Assembly (NCBI GenBank): GCA_051011115.1
Contig: JBPCUN010000019.1
Location: forward strand, 19,727 to 83,726
Direction of reading: 5' to 3'
Source: Profundicola sp051011115
GTDB lineage: Bacteria > Bacteroidota > Bacteroidia > Flavobacteriales > Weeksellaceae
Length of the DNA: 64,000 bases
Positions 44,109 to 52,006 of this stretch are shown piece by piece. Made by a program: the position numbers and the translations under genes. Within the stretch, counting starts at the first letter, position 1; the number at the start of each line of letters is the position of its first letter. The notes beneath the pieces are model-generated. The model saw only the letters and a program-made list of their open reading frames with translations, was not told the origin of the DNA and did no database searches.

Positions 44109-44840
44109 ATGACACCATTTATAGCAGAAATAATTGGAACTGCCTTACTTATATTGTTGGGTAATGGCGTGGTTGCCAATGTAGTTTTAGATAAAACCAA
44201 AGGACATAACTCTGGTTGGATAGTTATCACCTTCGCTTGGGCATTTGCCGTATTCGTAGGTGTAGTAGTGGCAGGTCCTGTTAGTGGAGCGCACTTAAAT
44301 CCTGCTGTTACCATAGGTTTAGCATTGGCTGGGCTATTTGATTGGGCAGATGTACCTATGTATATAGCGGGAGAAATGATAGGCGGAATGATAGGAGCCT
44401 TTTTCGTATGGTTATTCTACAGAGATCACTTTAACGCGACAGAAGACGAAACAAGTAAACTAGCATGTTTTGCAACTATTCCAGAAATTAGAAATTCAAG
44501 TTCGAATTTAATCTCAGAGATAATAGGAACATTTGTATTAGTATTTGTAATATTCTTTATTGCAGGACCTACCTTTGAGTCTCCTACGCATCAAGATGTA
44601 GCCATAGGACTTGGATCCGTAGGTGCATTACCTGTTGCATTCTTAATTTTAGTAATTGGTCTATCCTTAGGAGGGACAACTGGTTATGCGATTAATCCTG
44701 CCAGAGACCTTTCACCTAGAATCGTTCACGCCATTTTACCATTTAAAGGTGCAAGTGATTGGGGATATTCGTGGATTCCTGTTGTAGGACCAATGATTGG
44801 CTGTGCTTTAGCCGCAGGATTATATTTAATTTTAATTTAA
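44109..44840 (+). CDS. glpF: Glycerol facilitator
   Basis: Aquaglyceroporin for glycerol entry through the inner membrane. The 243-residue protein has six helices and the two pore motifs: NPA at 64-66 (SGAHLNPAVTIG) and NPA at 196-198 followed by R199 and D200 (GYAINPARDLSPR). The aspartate after the second NPAR marks glycerol channels rather than water channels. It lies between glpK and a putative porin gene. Confidence 0.96.
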   Translation: MTPFIAEIIGTALLILLGNGVVANVVLDKTKGHNSGWIVITFAWAFAVFVGVVVAGPVSGAHLNPAVTIGLALAGLFDWADVPMYIAGEMIGGMIGAFFVWLFYRDHFNATEDETSKLACFATIPEIRNSSSNLISEIIGTFVLVFVIFFIAGPTFESPTHQDVAIGLGSVGALPVAFLILVIGLSLGGTTGYAINPARDLSPRIVHAILPFKGASDWGYSWIPVVGPMIGCALAAGLYLILI

Positions 44841-44849
44841 TGAAATGAA

Positions 44850-45629
44850 ATGAAAATGAAAAAAATAATTTTAGCTATCATAGCATGTACTAGCATGTTC
44901 AACATGATTAATGCGCAAGAAGTAGTAATAGCTCAAAAATCAGATAGATTTGAGTTCAATGCGGGAATAGAAACTAATCACCTTTGGAGAGGTCTTGTTA
45001 TCTCTGACAAACCTACCGTTACAGGTATGATTAAAATGAATCTAGATGATCAGAATAAATTTCATTTTGGATTATGGGGAGGCACAGCGATTTCCAATGA
45101 AAATGATGGAACGCATTACAAAGAGATCAATTATTTTATTGAATATGCAGATACTAATTTTAGTATAGGATTATGGGACTTGTTCAACACAAGAGGAATC
45201 ACTTCTCCAGAAGTATTTAATTATGATAAGGATAAGACAACTCATATCCTAGATTTAAGAACTGCATTTTTCCTAGGCGAAAGTTTCCCTATGTCGCTTC
45301 AAGCCAACGTACTATTGTATGGTACAGCAGATCAAGAGTTAAATGATGATGGAGACAACGAGCAAGTATACTCCACTTATTTAGAAGCAGCTTATCCAGT
45401 TTATAAAGGACAAGTAAATGTTGATGCTTTCGTTGGGGCAGGATTAGCACTTAACGGTGATACCCACCTGTATGGGAACCAAGAAAATAGCTTTGACATT
45501 GTAAACGTAGGGGTAAAAGCTTCAAGAAATGTTACTGTTGGTAATTTATCATTTCCAGTAAATGGAATGGTGTTTTGGAACCCTAGTAATGAATATGTAA
45601 GAATGCAAATTGCTGCTTCATTATTTTAA
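44850..45629 (+). CDS. Putative outer-membrane porin (TorF-like) in the glp operon
   Basis: A 259-residue exported protein, with the signal peptide ending INAQ around residue 23; the start could also be at 44856. The body reads as a beta-barrel: FNAGIETNHLWRGLVISDKP, KFHFGLWGGTAIS, NYFIEYADTNFSIGLWDLFN and a final MQIAASLF. This order resembles the TorF-like porin family (WRG, then GLWGS). It begins ten bases after glpF in the same direction and ends in a terminator, so it is part of the glycerol operon. It may let glycerol or a related polyol through the outer membrane; that role is inference. Confidence 0.72.
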   Translation: MKMKKIILAIIACTSMFNMINAQEVVIAQKSDRFEFNAGIETNHLWRGLVISDKPTVTGMIKMNLDDQNKFHFGLWGGTAISNENDGTHYKEINYFIEYADTNFSIGLWDLFNTRGITSPEVFNYDKDKTTHILDLRTAFFLGESFPMSLQANVLLYGTADQELNDDGDNEQVYSTYLEAAYPVYKGQVNVDAFVGAGLALNGDTHLYGNQENSFDIVNVGVKASRNVTVGNLSFPVNGMVFWNPSNEYVRMQIAASLF

Positions 45630-45654
45630 ATAAATAGCAAATTCTACTCATGTT

Positions 45655-45693
45655 AAAAAAGGTCGCACTTCACTAGGAAGCGTGACCTTTTTT
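45655..45693 (+). terminator. Terminator of the glp operon
   Basis: AAAAAAGGTC and GACCTTTTTT form the outer stem and CTTC/GAAG the inner stem, with an imperfect middle. The strong T-run lies 26-64 bp past the porin stop. Confidence 0.75.
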
Positions 45694-45766
45694 ACTTCGA
45701 TAAACAACGAATATTCAAAAATTTAGGATAATAATTATAAAAAGTTTTATATCATAGTAATTTTTG

Positions 45767-45774
45767 TAATTTTG
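45767..45774 (+). promoter_or_regulatory. -7 box for the TPR-ribH unit
   Basis: TAATTTTG followed by CAATCC is an exact -7 match 25 bp before the ATG. The next bases match those behind the tRNA-Leu -7 box. The -33 is not clear. Confidence 0.45.
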
Positions 45775-45798
45775 CAATCCTGATATAACATAGGAAAG

Positions 45799-46500
45799 AT
45801 GTCTAAAAAGAAAGAAGAAAAGAAATACGCAACCGAAGAGGTTTTTGAATCATTAGAGCATACAGCACAACAATCTGAACATTTTCTAGAGAAAAATGCC
45901 AAGCTTTTAGGTATCATTTTCGGTGTTTTGATTTTAGGAGCCTTAGGATATTTTGCTTATTTAAAATTTGTAAAAGAACCGAACAACATCAATGCACAAA
46001 AAGAAATCGTAACGGCTGATCAAATGTTCAACCAAGATTCTATGAGTTTAGCATTGAATGGTAGCCCTGGAGCATATTTAGGATACAATCAAATTATAGA
46101 AGAATATAGTGGATCAGATGTAGCGAATATTGCGAAATTTAAATCTGCTATCGCCCTCTATCAAACAGGCCAATACCAAGAAGCTCTTGATAGAATAGAA
46201 TCCTTTAATGCAGACGAGGAGGTAATGAAAGCTATGAAAAGTGGTGTTAAAGGTGATGCTTTAGTTCAATTAGGACAAAAAGACAAAGCCTTAGAAGCTT
46301 ATACTAGTGCTGTTAATGCTTCTAAATTACAAGTTTTACAAGAGGTATATACCAAGAAAGCAGCCACATTAGCTTTTGACTTAAAGAACTACGAAAGTGG
46401 TCTTAAGGTGATTAATAGTTATATGGAAGGATATCCAGATGGTGATGCTTCTGGAGAAATAGCTCAATTAAAAGAAATGCTTACTTACGCATCTAAATAA
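45799..46500 (+). CDS. Membrane-anchored TPR protein
   Basis: A 233-residue protein with a charged N-terminus (MSKKKEEKKYATEEVFESLE), one membrane helix (about 35-55, LLGIIFGVLILGALGYFAYL) and a periplasmic part with tetratricopeptide-like repeats (for example IAKFKSAIALYQTGQYQEAL and GDALVQLGQKDKALEAYTSA). The layout is that of YfgM-like proteins, which work with SecYEG or envelope chaperones. One base separates its stop from ribH. The exact role is not known. Confidence 0.82.
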   Translation: MSKKKEEKKYATEEVFESLEHTAQQSEHFLEKNAKLLGIIFGVLILGALGYFAYLKFVKEPNNINAQKEIVTADQMFNQDSMSLALNGSPGAYLGYNQIIEEYSGSDVANIAKFKSAIALYQTGQYQEALDRIESFNADEEVMKAMKSGVKGDALVQLGQKDKALEAYTSAVNASKLQVLQEVYTKKAATLAFDLKNYESGLKVINSYMEGYPDGDASGEIAQLKEMLTYASK

Positions 46501-46501
46501 A

Positions 46502-47029
46502 ATGGCCACAGAGAATAAAAACTTGTCTGATTACGACAAAAATCAGTTGCCAAGCGCAGAACCATTTACTTTTGGTATTGTAGTAGCAGAATGGAATAGC
46601 CACATAACGCACCCTATGCGTGATGGTGCCATAGAAACCTTGATAGATCTAGGTGCCGACGAAGGTAATATACTTGTAGTCGATGTGCCGGGTAGCTTTG
46701 AGCTAGTCTATGGAGGTAAGTTAATGTGTGAGCAGTTTGTAGATGCTGTGATTGTTATTGGCTCTGTGATCAGAGGTGAGACTGCACATTTTGATTACGT
46801 GTGCCAAGGCGTTACACAAGGAATCAAAGACCTTAATTTACAATATGATGTACCAGTAATTTTCTGTGTATTGACAGATGATAACGAAGAACAAGCTATT
46901 GCAAGATCGGGGGGCAAACACGGTAATAAAGGTATTGAAGCCGCTGTAGCCGCTGTGAAAATGGCTCAACTGAATGCCGAATTAGGTGAAGATGATCTTG
47001 GCGGAGACGATTTCCCTTCTTTAAATTAA
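46502..47029 (+). CDS. ribH: 6,7-dimethyl-8-ribityllumazine synthase
   Basis: Condenses the aminouracil intermediate with dihydroxybutanone phosphate, the penultimate step of riboflavin synthesis. The 175-residue protein has FGIVVAEWNSHIT (substrate aromatic and Trp), VPGSFELVYGGKLM, VIVIGSVIRGETAHFDYV with the catalytic His, and FCVLTDDNEEQAIARSGG. The acidic C-terminal tail is longer than usual. No other riboflavin genes are near. Confidence 0.95.
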   Translation: MATENKNLSDYDKNQLPSAEPFTFGIVVAEWNSHITHPMRDGAIETLIDLGADEGNILVVDVPGSFELVYGGKLMCEQFVDAVIVIGSVIRGETAHFDYVCQGVTQGIKDLNLQYDVPVIFCVLTDDNEEQAIARSGGKHGNKGIEAAVAAVKMAQLNAELGEDDLGGDDFPSLN

Positions 47030-47038
47030 AATAAATCC

Positions 47039-47692
47039 ATGGCCGCAAAGCGGAAGTATTATGTCGTTTGGAAAGGTAGAACACCAGGCATTTATAATAG
47101 CTGGAAAGCTTGTCAAAAACAAATAGAAAAATTTCCTGGAGCAGAATACAAATCCTTTGACAATCTGCAGATGGCAGAAAAAGCTTACTCAGAATCTTAT
47201 AATCAATACAAAGGGAAAGTTACCACTACTCAAAAATCAAAGAAAAAAACCTTAACACCAGAACAGCTAGCGAAGCTAGGAAAGCCTATATATCCTTCTA
47301 TCGCTGTAGATGCTGCTTGTAGTGGAAATCCAGGCAAAATGGAATATCAAGGAGTAGATGCTAAAACGGGTAAACGCATCTTTCATCTAGGGCCTCTGAT
47401 GAATTCTACCAACAACGTCGGGGAATTTCTAGCACTTGTACACGCCATATCCTTTCTCAAAAAGCATGGTCAACACACCCTTCCTATTTACTCTGATAGT
47501 AAAATTGCTATAAGTTGGGTAAAAGCAAAGAAAGCTAGAACCAATCTCAAAAAAAAAGCACAGAATGCAAACTCTTTTGAGCTTATTGCTAGAGCAGAAA
47601 ATTGGTTAAAAAATAATACATATCAAAATCCAATCTTAAAATGGGAAACCAAAGCTTGGGGAGAAATTCCAGCTGATTTTGGTCGAAAATAA
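47039..47692 (+). CDS. Ribonuclease H with viroplasmin domain
   Basis: A 217-residue protein with an N-terminal caulimovirus-viroplasmin domain (1-55, MAAKRKYYVVWKGRTPGIYN and SWKACQKQIEKFPGAEYKSF), which binds RNA-DNA hybrids in RNase HI of eukaryotes and some bacteria. After a Lys-rich linker the RNase H domain has catalytic D91 (VDAACSGNPG), E129 (NNVGEFLALVHA), D153 (IYSDSKIAISW) and D213 (IPADFGRK). It therefore looks active in removing R-loops and primers. It starts ten bases after ribH. Confidence 0.9.
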   Translation: MAAKRKYYVVWKGRTPGIYNSWKACQKQIEKFPGAEYKSFDNLQMAEKAYSESYNQYKGKVTTTQKSKKKTLTPEQLAKLGKPIYPSIAVDAACSGNPGKMEYQGVDAKTGKRIFHLGPLMNSTNNVGEFLALVHAISFLKKHGQHTLPIYSDSKIAISWVKAKKARTNLKKKAQNANSFELIARAENWLKNNTYQNPILKWETKAWGEIPADFGRK

Positions 47693-47716
47693 TTTGATTA
47701 TTCCTTCAGTTTCAAC

Positions 47717-47748
47717 TTTGCACCTTCTCTCAATTTAGATTATCTTTA
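47717..47748 (+). promoter_or_regulatory. Promoter of purL
   Basis: TTTG at 47717-47720 and TATCTTTA at 47741-47748 have 20 bp between them, one mismatch from consensus, 45 bp before the ATG. Confidence 0.55.
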
Positions 47749-47792
47749 CCCAAGATTCCAAATTCTTACAACCAACAACCCATAATTAAATT

Positions 47793-50700
47793 ATGAATCG
47801 CCGAATTTTTATAGAAAAAAAACCCACTTTTGACTATTTATCTAAAGCCATAACCTCTGAGTTACGCATGGTAGATAAGGATATTGACGCCAAAGTTTAT
47901 ATAGTTTACGATATATTCAATCTATCTGATGCAGCGTTTGATATGGTAGCAGATACTGTATTTGCAGATCCTGTGATGGATATTTTACATACCACTGCAC
48001 CAGATACTTCTAACGCTTCTTATACACTAGCCGTAGAGTTTTTACCTGGTCAATTTGATCAAAGAGCAGATTCTGCAGAACAAGCTGTGAAGTTAATTAC
48101 AGGAAATGAAAATGTAAAAATTAGAACCGCTAAGTTTTATGCTTTTCAGCAATTAGATTTGAATGAAGTAAATCAAATTAAAAAGTTCTTAATCAACACT
48201 GTTGATGCAAGAGAAAAAGACATGGATCAATTGTCGATTCCAGGTCACCCTGAGCCAAAAGAAGTTGCTATTATAGATGGTTTTATCGATCTAAATAAAG
48301 AGCAGCTCCAGACATTTTATAAAGAATGGGGATTTGCTTTTGGATTAGATGATTTAGAATTTATTCAAAAATACTTTCAAACAGAAAAAAGAAATCCAAC
48401 TGAAACTGAATTAAAAGTATTAGACACTTATTGGAGTGATCACTGTAGGCATACTACTTTTCTTACAGAGTTAACGAACATCAAATTTGAAGGAGATTTT
48501 GCAACAACACTTCAAGAGATTTTTGATCGATACATTCAATTAAGATCTCAGCTCGGTCGCGAGCATAAGCCGATCACTTTGATGGATTTAGGTACAATAG
48601 CGGCTAAATACTTTCATGCAGAAGGCAAGCTAGATAACCTAGTAATCTCTGATGAAATCAATGCTTGTACTATTCAAATTGAAGCAGAAATTGATGGTAA
48701 AAAAGAGCCTTGGTATTTATTGTTTAAAAATGAAACGCACAATCACCCTACCGAGATTGAACCTTTTGGAGGTGCTTCTACTTGTGTAGGTGGTGCAATT
48801 CGTGATCCTTTAAGTGGTCGAGCATTTGTTTACCAAGCGATGCGTGTTTCTGGTGCTGCCAATCCATTAGAACCAATAGAAAACACTTTACCTGGTAAAT
48901 TACCGCAAAGAAAAATTACCAAAGAAGCCGCAAATGGATATTCTTCTTATGGAAATCAAATTGGACTAGCTACTTCTCATGTTGCAGAGGTATATCATGA
49001 AGGGTACAAAGCAAAACGCATGGAAGTTGGTTTTGTCATGGGTGCGGCACCTGTGGATTGGGTTGTGCGTGAAACCCCTATGGCTGGCGATAAAATTATT
49101 GTTTTAGGTGGTAAAACGGGTCGTGATGGTGTAGGTGGAGCTACGGGGTCTTCTAAGGTTCAAAAGCTTGATGCGATTGAAACGATGAGCGCTGAAGTTC
49201 AAAAGGGAGATGCTGTTCAAGAGCGAAAAATCCAACGTTTGTTCCGCAAGCCAGAAGTAACAACTTTAATTAAAAAATCAAATGATTTTGGCGCAGGAGG
49301 TGTATCTGTAGCGATTGGTGAAATTGCTGATGGAGTAGATGTAAACTTAGATGTTTTACCCGTAAAATACGCTGGCCTAAACGGAACTGAATTAGCAATT
49401 TCTGAATCACAAGAAAGAATTGCTGTAGTTGTGGCAGCAGAAAATGCAGATAAATTTATAGCATTAGCCAACAAAGAAAATATATTGGCCGTTGTAGTGG
49501 GAGAAGTAACAGATAATAATCGTCTTGTACTTAATTACAAAGGAAGAAAAATTGTAGACCTAGATCGTGAATTTTTAGATACTGCTGGTGTTCAAAAAAC
49601 CAATGATGCGACAGTTATTGTAAATGCTTCTACTCCAAAGGAAAAGAAACAATTTAATCGAGAAAACTTTTTATCTACTCTACAAGAATTAAATGTTGCG
49701 AGTCAAAAAGGTTTAATTGAAAAATTTGATAGTACAGTAGGGCAAACAACTGTTTTGATGCCTTTAGGTGGTAAAAATCAATTAACGCCAGCATTGGCCA
49801 GTGTACACACGTTACCTGTTTTAGGTAGAAATTCACAAACCGTTTCTATGGCTAGCTGGGGATTCTGCCCAGAAACTTCAGCAAACAACACTTTATTAGG
49901 CGGAGCCTATGCTGTAGTGGAAAGTGTGGCTAGGATTGTAGCTTCTGGTGGAGATTACAGTGAGATTAGATTAAGCTTTCAAGAGTATTTTGAAAGATTA
50001 GGAACGAATGCAGAAAAATGGGGAAAACCAATGTCCTCTTTGCTTGGTGCTTTAGATGCACAATTGGCGTTTGAAATTGCAGCGATTGGTGGTAAAGACT
50101 CAATGTCGGGTACTTTTATGGAACTTAATGTACCTCCTACTTTAATCTCTTTTGCAGCAGCACCTGGGCACATAGATGATATTATTTCACCTGAGTTTAA
50201 GCGTTCTGGTCATTTTATTTATGTATTTGAGCATACGCCATTAGAAAATGGTATGCCGAATTATGAACAACTCAAAGCAGCATATACTAAGATTCATACC
50301 TATATAAAGGACAATAAAATTGTCTCTGCACAACTAATCAAAGATGGTGGTTTAGCGGTTGCTTTAGCTCAAATGTCTTTTGGGAATGAATTAGGCGCAG
50401 AAATCAATACCGAACTTGATCTTCTAGAGCCAATGATAGGTAGTTTAGTATTAGAAACTACGTCAGAATTAGAAGAGTTCACCAAAATAGGACAAGTAAG
50501 TTTTGGAGACACTTTAGTGATTAATAACGCTAGTTTTGATATAGATGAATTGATTAAAGCTTGGTTACAAACTTTTGAAGATTTGTTCCCTACTCGATTT
50601 GGTGACCACGCACAAGATGCGGCAAGAAGCGAAATCTCTGCTACCATAGCCCATGATCATAATCCAGGTGTTTCTATACTAAAAGCAGAAAAGCCAAAAG

Positions 50701-51485
50701 TAGTTCTTCCAATTTTCTCTGGTACCAACTGTGAGTATGAATCACAAAAAGTATTTGAAGAAGCTGGTGCAGAAGTTTCATCATTCGTTTTCAATAATTT
50801 AAATCCAAACTTCCTAGAGCAGTCGATTGATAAATATGTAGCAGAATTAAACGATAGCCAAATTATGATGCTTTCTGGGGGGTTCTCTGCAGGAGATGAA
50901 CCTGATGGTTCTGCTAAATTCATGATTTCTGTGTTGAAGAATGAAAGAATAAGAGAGGCCGTGCATGCCCTTATAGAAAGAGGTGGATTGATACTTGGTA
51001 TCTGTAATGGTTTCCAAGCTTTGGTGAAATCAGGTCTTGTGCCTTATGGTGAGATTAGAGATTTAGATGAATCCTCTCCCACCCTAGCACACAACAAAAT
51101 CGGTAGACATATTTCTCAAATGGTAGACGTAAAAGTTACCAATGATCACTCTCCGTGGCTACACGGGATGAAGGATGAAGTATATAGAATTCCTATTTCA
51201 CATGGAGAAGGTAGGTTTACCGCAGAAGAAAACACCATGCATGAATTGATGCAAAATGGACAAATAGCTACGCAATATGTAGATCATGTTGGTAAAACAG
51301 CATACGACATGCCGTTTAATCCGAACGGAGCTATGTGGGGCGTAGAAGGTATTACCGATAAAACAGGTAGAATCTTTGGTAGAATGGGACACCCAGAGCG
51401 TTATAGAGAAGGCCTTATTCGCAATATCCCAGATGCTATTTTTATGGATATCTTTAGCAATGGTGTTAAATATTTCAAGGATTAA
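47793..51485 (+). CDS. purL: Phosphoribosylformylglycinamidine synthase, large single-chain form
   Basis: Fourth step of purine synthesis, making FGAM from FGAR with glutamine. The 1230-residue protein carries all parts: N-terminal PurS-like region, two AIRS-related halves (SDHCRHTTF, KNETHNHPTEIEPFGGASTC, GGKTGRDGVGGATGSS, IGGKDSMSGTF) and a C-terminal glutamine amidotransferase from about residue 970. Its catalytic Cys is in LGICNGFQALVKSG and the His/Glu are in SHGEGRF. It is monocistronic. Confidence 0.96.
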   Translation: MNRRIFIEKKPTFDYLSKAITSELRMVDKDIDAKVYIVYDIFNLSDAAFDMVADTVFADPVMDILHTTAPDTSNASYTLAVEFLPGQFDQRADSAEQAVKLITGNENVKIRTAKFYAFQQLDLNEVNQIKKFLINTVDAREKDMDQLSIPGHPEPKEVAIIDGFIDLNKEQLQTFYKEWGFAFGLDDLEFIQKYFQTEKRNPTETELKVLDTYWSDHCRHTTFLTELTNIKFEGDFATTLQEIFDRYIQLRSQLGREHKPITLMDLGTIAAKYFHAEGKLDNLVISDEINACTIQIEAEIDGKKEPWYLLFKNETHNHPTEIEPFGGASTCVGGAIRDPLSGRAFVYQAMRVSGAANPLEPIENTLPGKLPQRKITKEAANGYSSYGNQIGLATSHVAEVYHEGYKAKRMEVGFVMGAAPVDWVVRETPMAGDKIIVLGGKTGRDGVGGATGSSKVQKLDAIETMSAEVQKGDAVQERKIQRLFRKPEVTTLIKKSNDFGAGGVSVAIGEIADGVDVNLDVLPVKYAGLNGTELAISESQERIAVVVAAENADKFIALANKENILAVVVGEVTDNNRLVLNYKGRKIVDLDREFLDTAGVQKTNDATVIVNASTPKEKKQFNRENFLSTLQELNVASQKGLIEKFDSTVGQTTVLMPLGGKNQLTPALASVHTLPVLGRNSQTVSMASWGFCPETSANNTLLGGAYAVVESVARIVASGGDYSEIRLSFQEYFERLGTNAEKWGKPMSSLLGALDAQLAFEIAAIGGKDSMSGTFMELNVPPTLISFAAAPGHIDDIISPEFKRSGHFIYVFEHTPLENGMPNYEQLKAAYTKIHTYIKDNKIVSAQLIKDGGLAVALAQMSFGNELGAEINTELDLLEPMIGSLVLETTSELEEFTKIGQVSFGDTLVINNASFDIDELIKAWLQTFEDLFPTRFGDHAQDAARSEISATIAHDHNPGVSILKAEKPKVVLPIFSGTNCEYESQKVFEEAGAEVSSFVFNNLNPNFLEQSIDKYVAELNDSQIMMLSGGFSAGDEPDGSAKFMISVLKNERIREAVHALIERGGLILGICNGFQALVKSGLVPYGEIRDLDESSPTLAHNKIGRHISQMVDVKVTNDHSPWLHGMKDEVYRIPISHGEGRFTAEENTMHELMQNGQIATQYVDHVGKTAYDMPFNPNGAMWGVEGITDKTGRIFGRMGHPERYREGLIRNIPDAIFMDIFSNGVKYFKD

Positions 51486-51506
51486 ACAAATCTCTATTCA
51501 ACTTAA

Positions 51507-51542
51507 AAACCTCCCAATTTGATTATTCATTCTGGGAGGTTT
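51507..51542 (+). terminator. Terminator-like hairpin after purL
   Basis: A perfect 10-bp stem AAACCTCCCA / TGGGAGGTTT with a 16-base loop. The T-run is short and interrupted. Confidence 0.6.
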
Positions 51543-51597
51543 ATTACTTTATACACAACAAATCTCAATAGAAACCAATGCTTAAACTAAGTTTTTA

Positions 51598-51629
51598 GTT
51601 GTATAATTAACTATTTAGTTATATACTTG
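51598..51629 (+). promoter_or_regulatory. Promoter of the BlaI/BlaR1 pair
   Basis: GTTG at 51598-51601 and TATACTTG at 51622-51629 are separated by exactly 20 bp. The -7 box lies almost exactly between two operator dyads and 20 bp before the ATG. Confidence 0.55.
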
Positions 51630-51645
51630 TATAACTAAATAGTTA
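51608..51645. promoter_or_regulatory. BlaI-type operator, 16-bp perfect inverted repeat
   Basis: Arms TAACTATTTAGTTATA (51608-51623) and TATAACTAAATAGTTA (51630-51645) are fully complementary with a 6-base spacer. Each arm is itself a dyad: AACTATTTAGTT (51609-51620) and AACTAAATAGTT (51633-51644), that is AACTA-NN-TAGTT, with centres 24 bp apart. A weaker AACTA/TAGTT pair stands at 51585-51600. BlaI/MecI/CopY proteins bind such short palindromes as dimers. Confidence 0.75.
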
Positions 51646-51648
51646 GTT

Positions 51649-52005
51649 ATGAAATCACTTACCCAAGCAGAGGAGCAAGTCATGCAGATATTGTGGGAAA
51701 TCGAACAAGGTTTTCTGAAAGATGTGGTGGCCAATATTCCAGAACCCAAACCACATCACAATACCATTGCCACAATTCTGAAGATTTTGGTCGAGAAAGG
51801 CTTTGCTGATTATGAAGTATTCGGTAGACAACACCGTTATTATCCGCTCGTAAAGAAGGATGATTACAGCAAAGGAACACTTAAAAACATTGTTAAAGAT
51901 TACTTTGATGGTTCTTACAAGGAAACGGTTTCTTTTTTAGTCGAAAAGAATCAACTTTCTATTCAAGATTTAGAATTATTGTTGAATGAATTAAAAAATA
52001 AATAA
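51649..52005 (+). CDS. BlaI/MecI/CopY family repressor
   Basis: A 118-residue winged-helix repressor that is normally inactivated by cleavage by a BlaR1-type sensor. Features: LTQAEEQVMQILWEIEQGFL, NTIATILKILVEKGFADYEV and YYPLVKKDDYSKGTLKNIV, then a C-terminal dimer helix. The ATG lies four bases past the palindromic operator, so it probably represses its own operon. Only one base separates it from the M56 gene. Target genes besides itself are unknown. Confidence 0.92.
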   Translation: MKSLTQAEEQVMQILWEIEQGFLKDVVANIPEPKPHHNTIATILKILVEKGFADYEVFGRQHRYYPLVKKDDYSKGTLKNIVKDYFDGSYKETVSFLVEKNQLSIQDLELLLNELKNK

Positions 52006-52006
52006 G

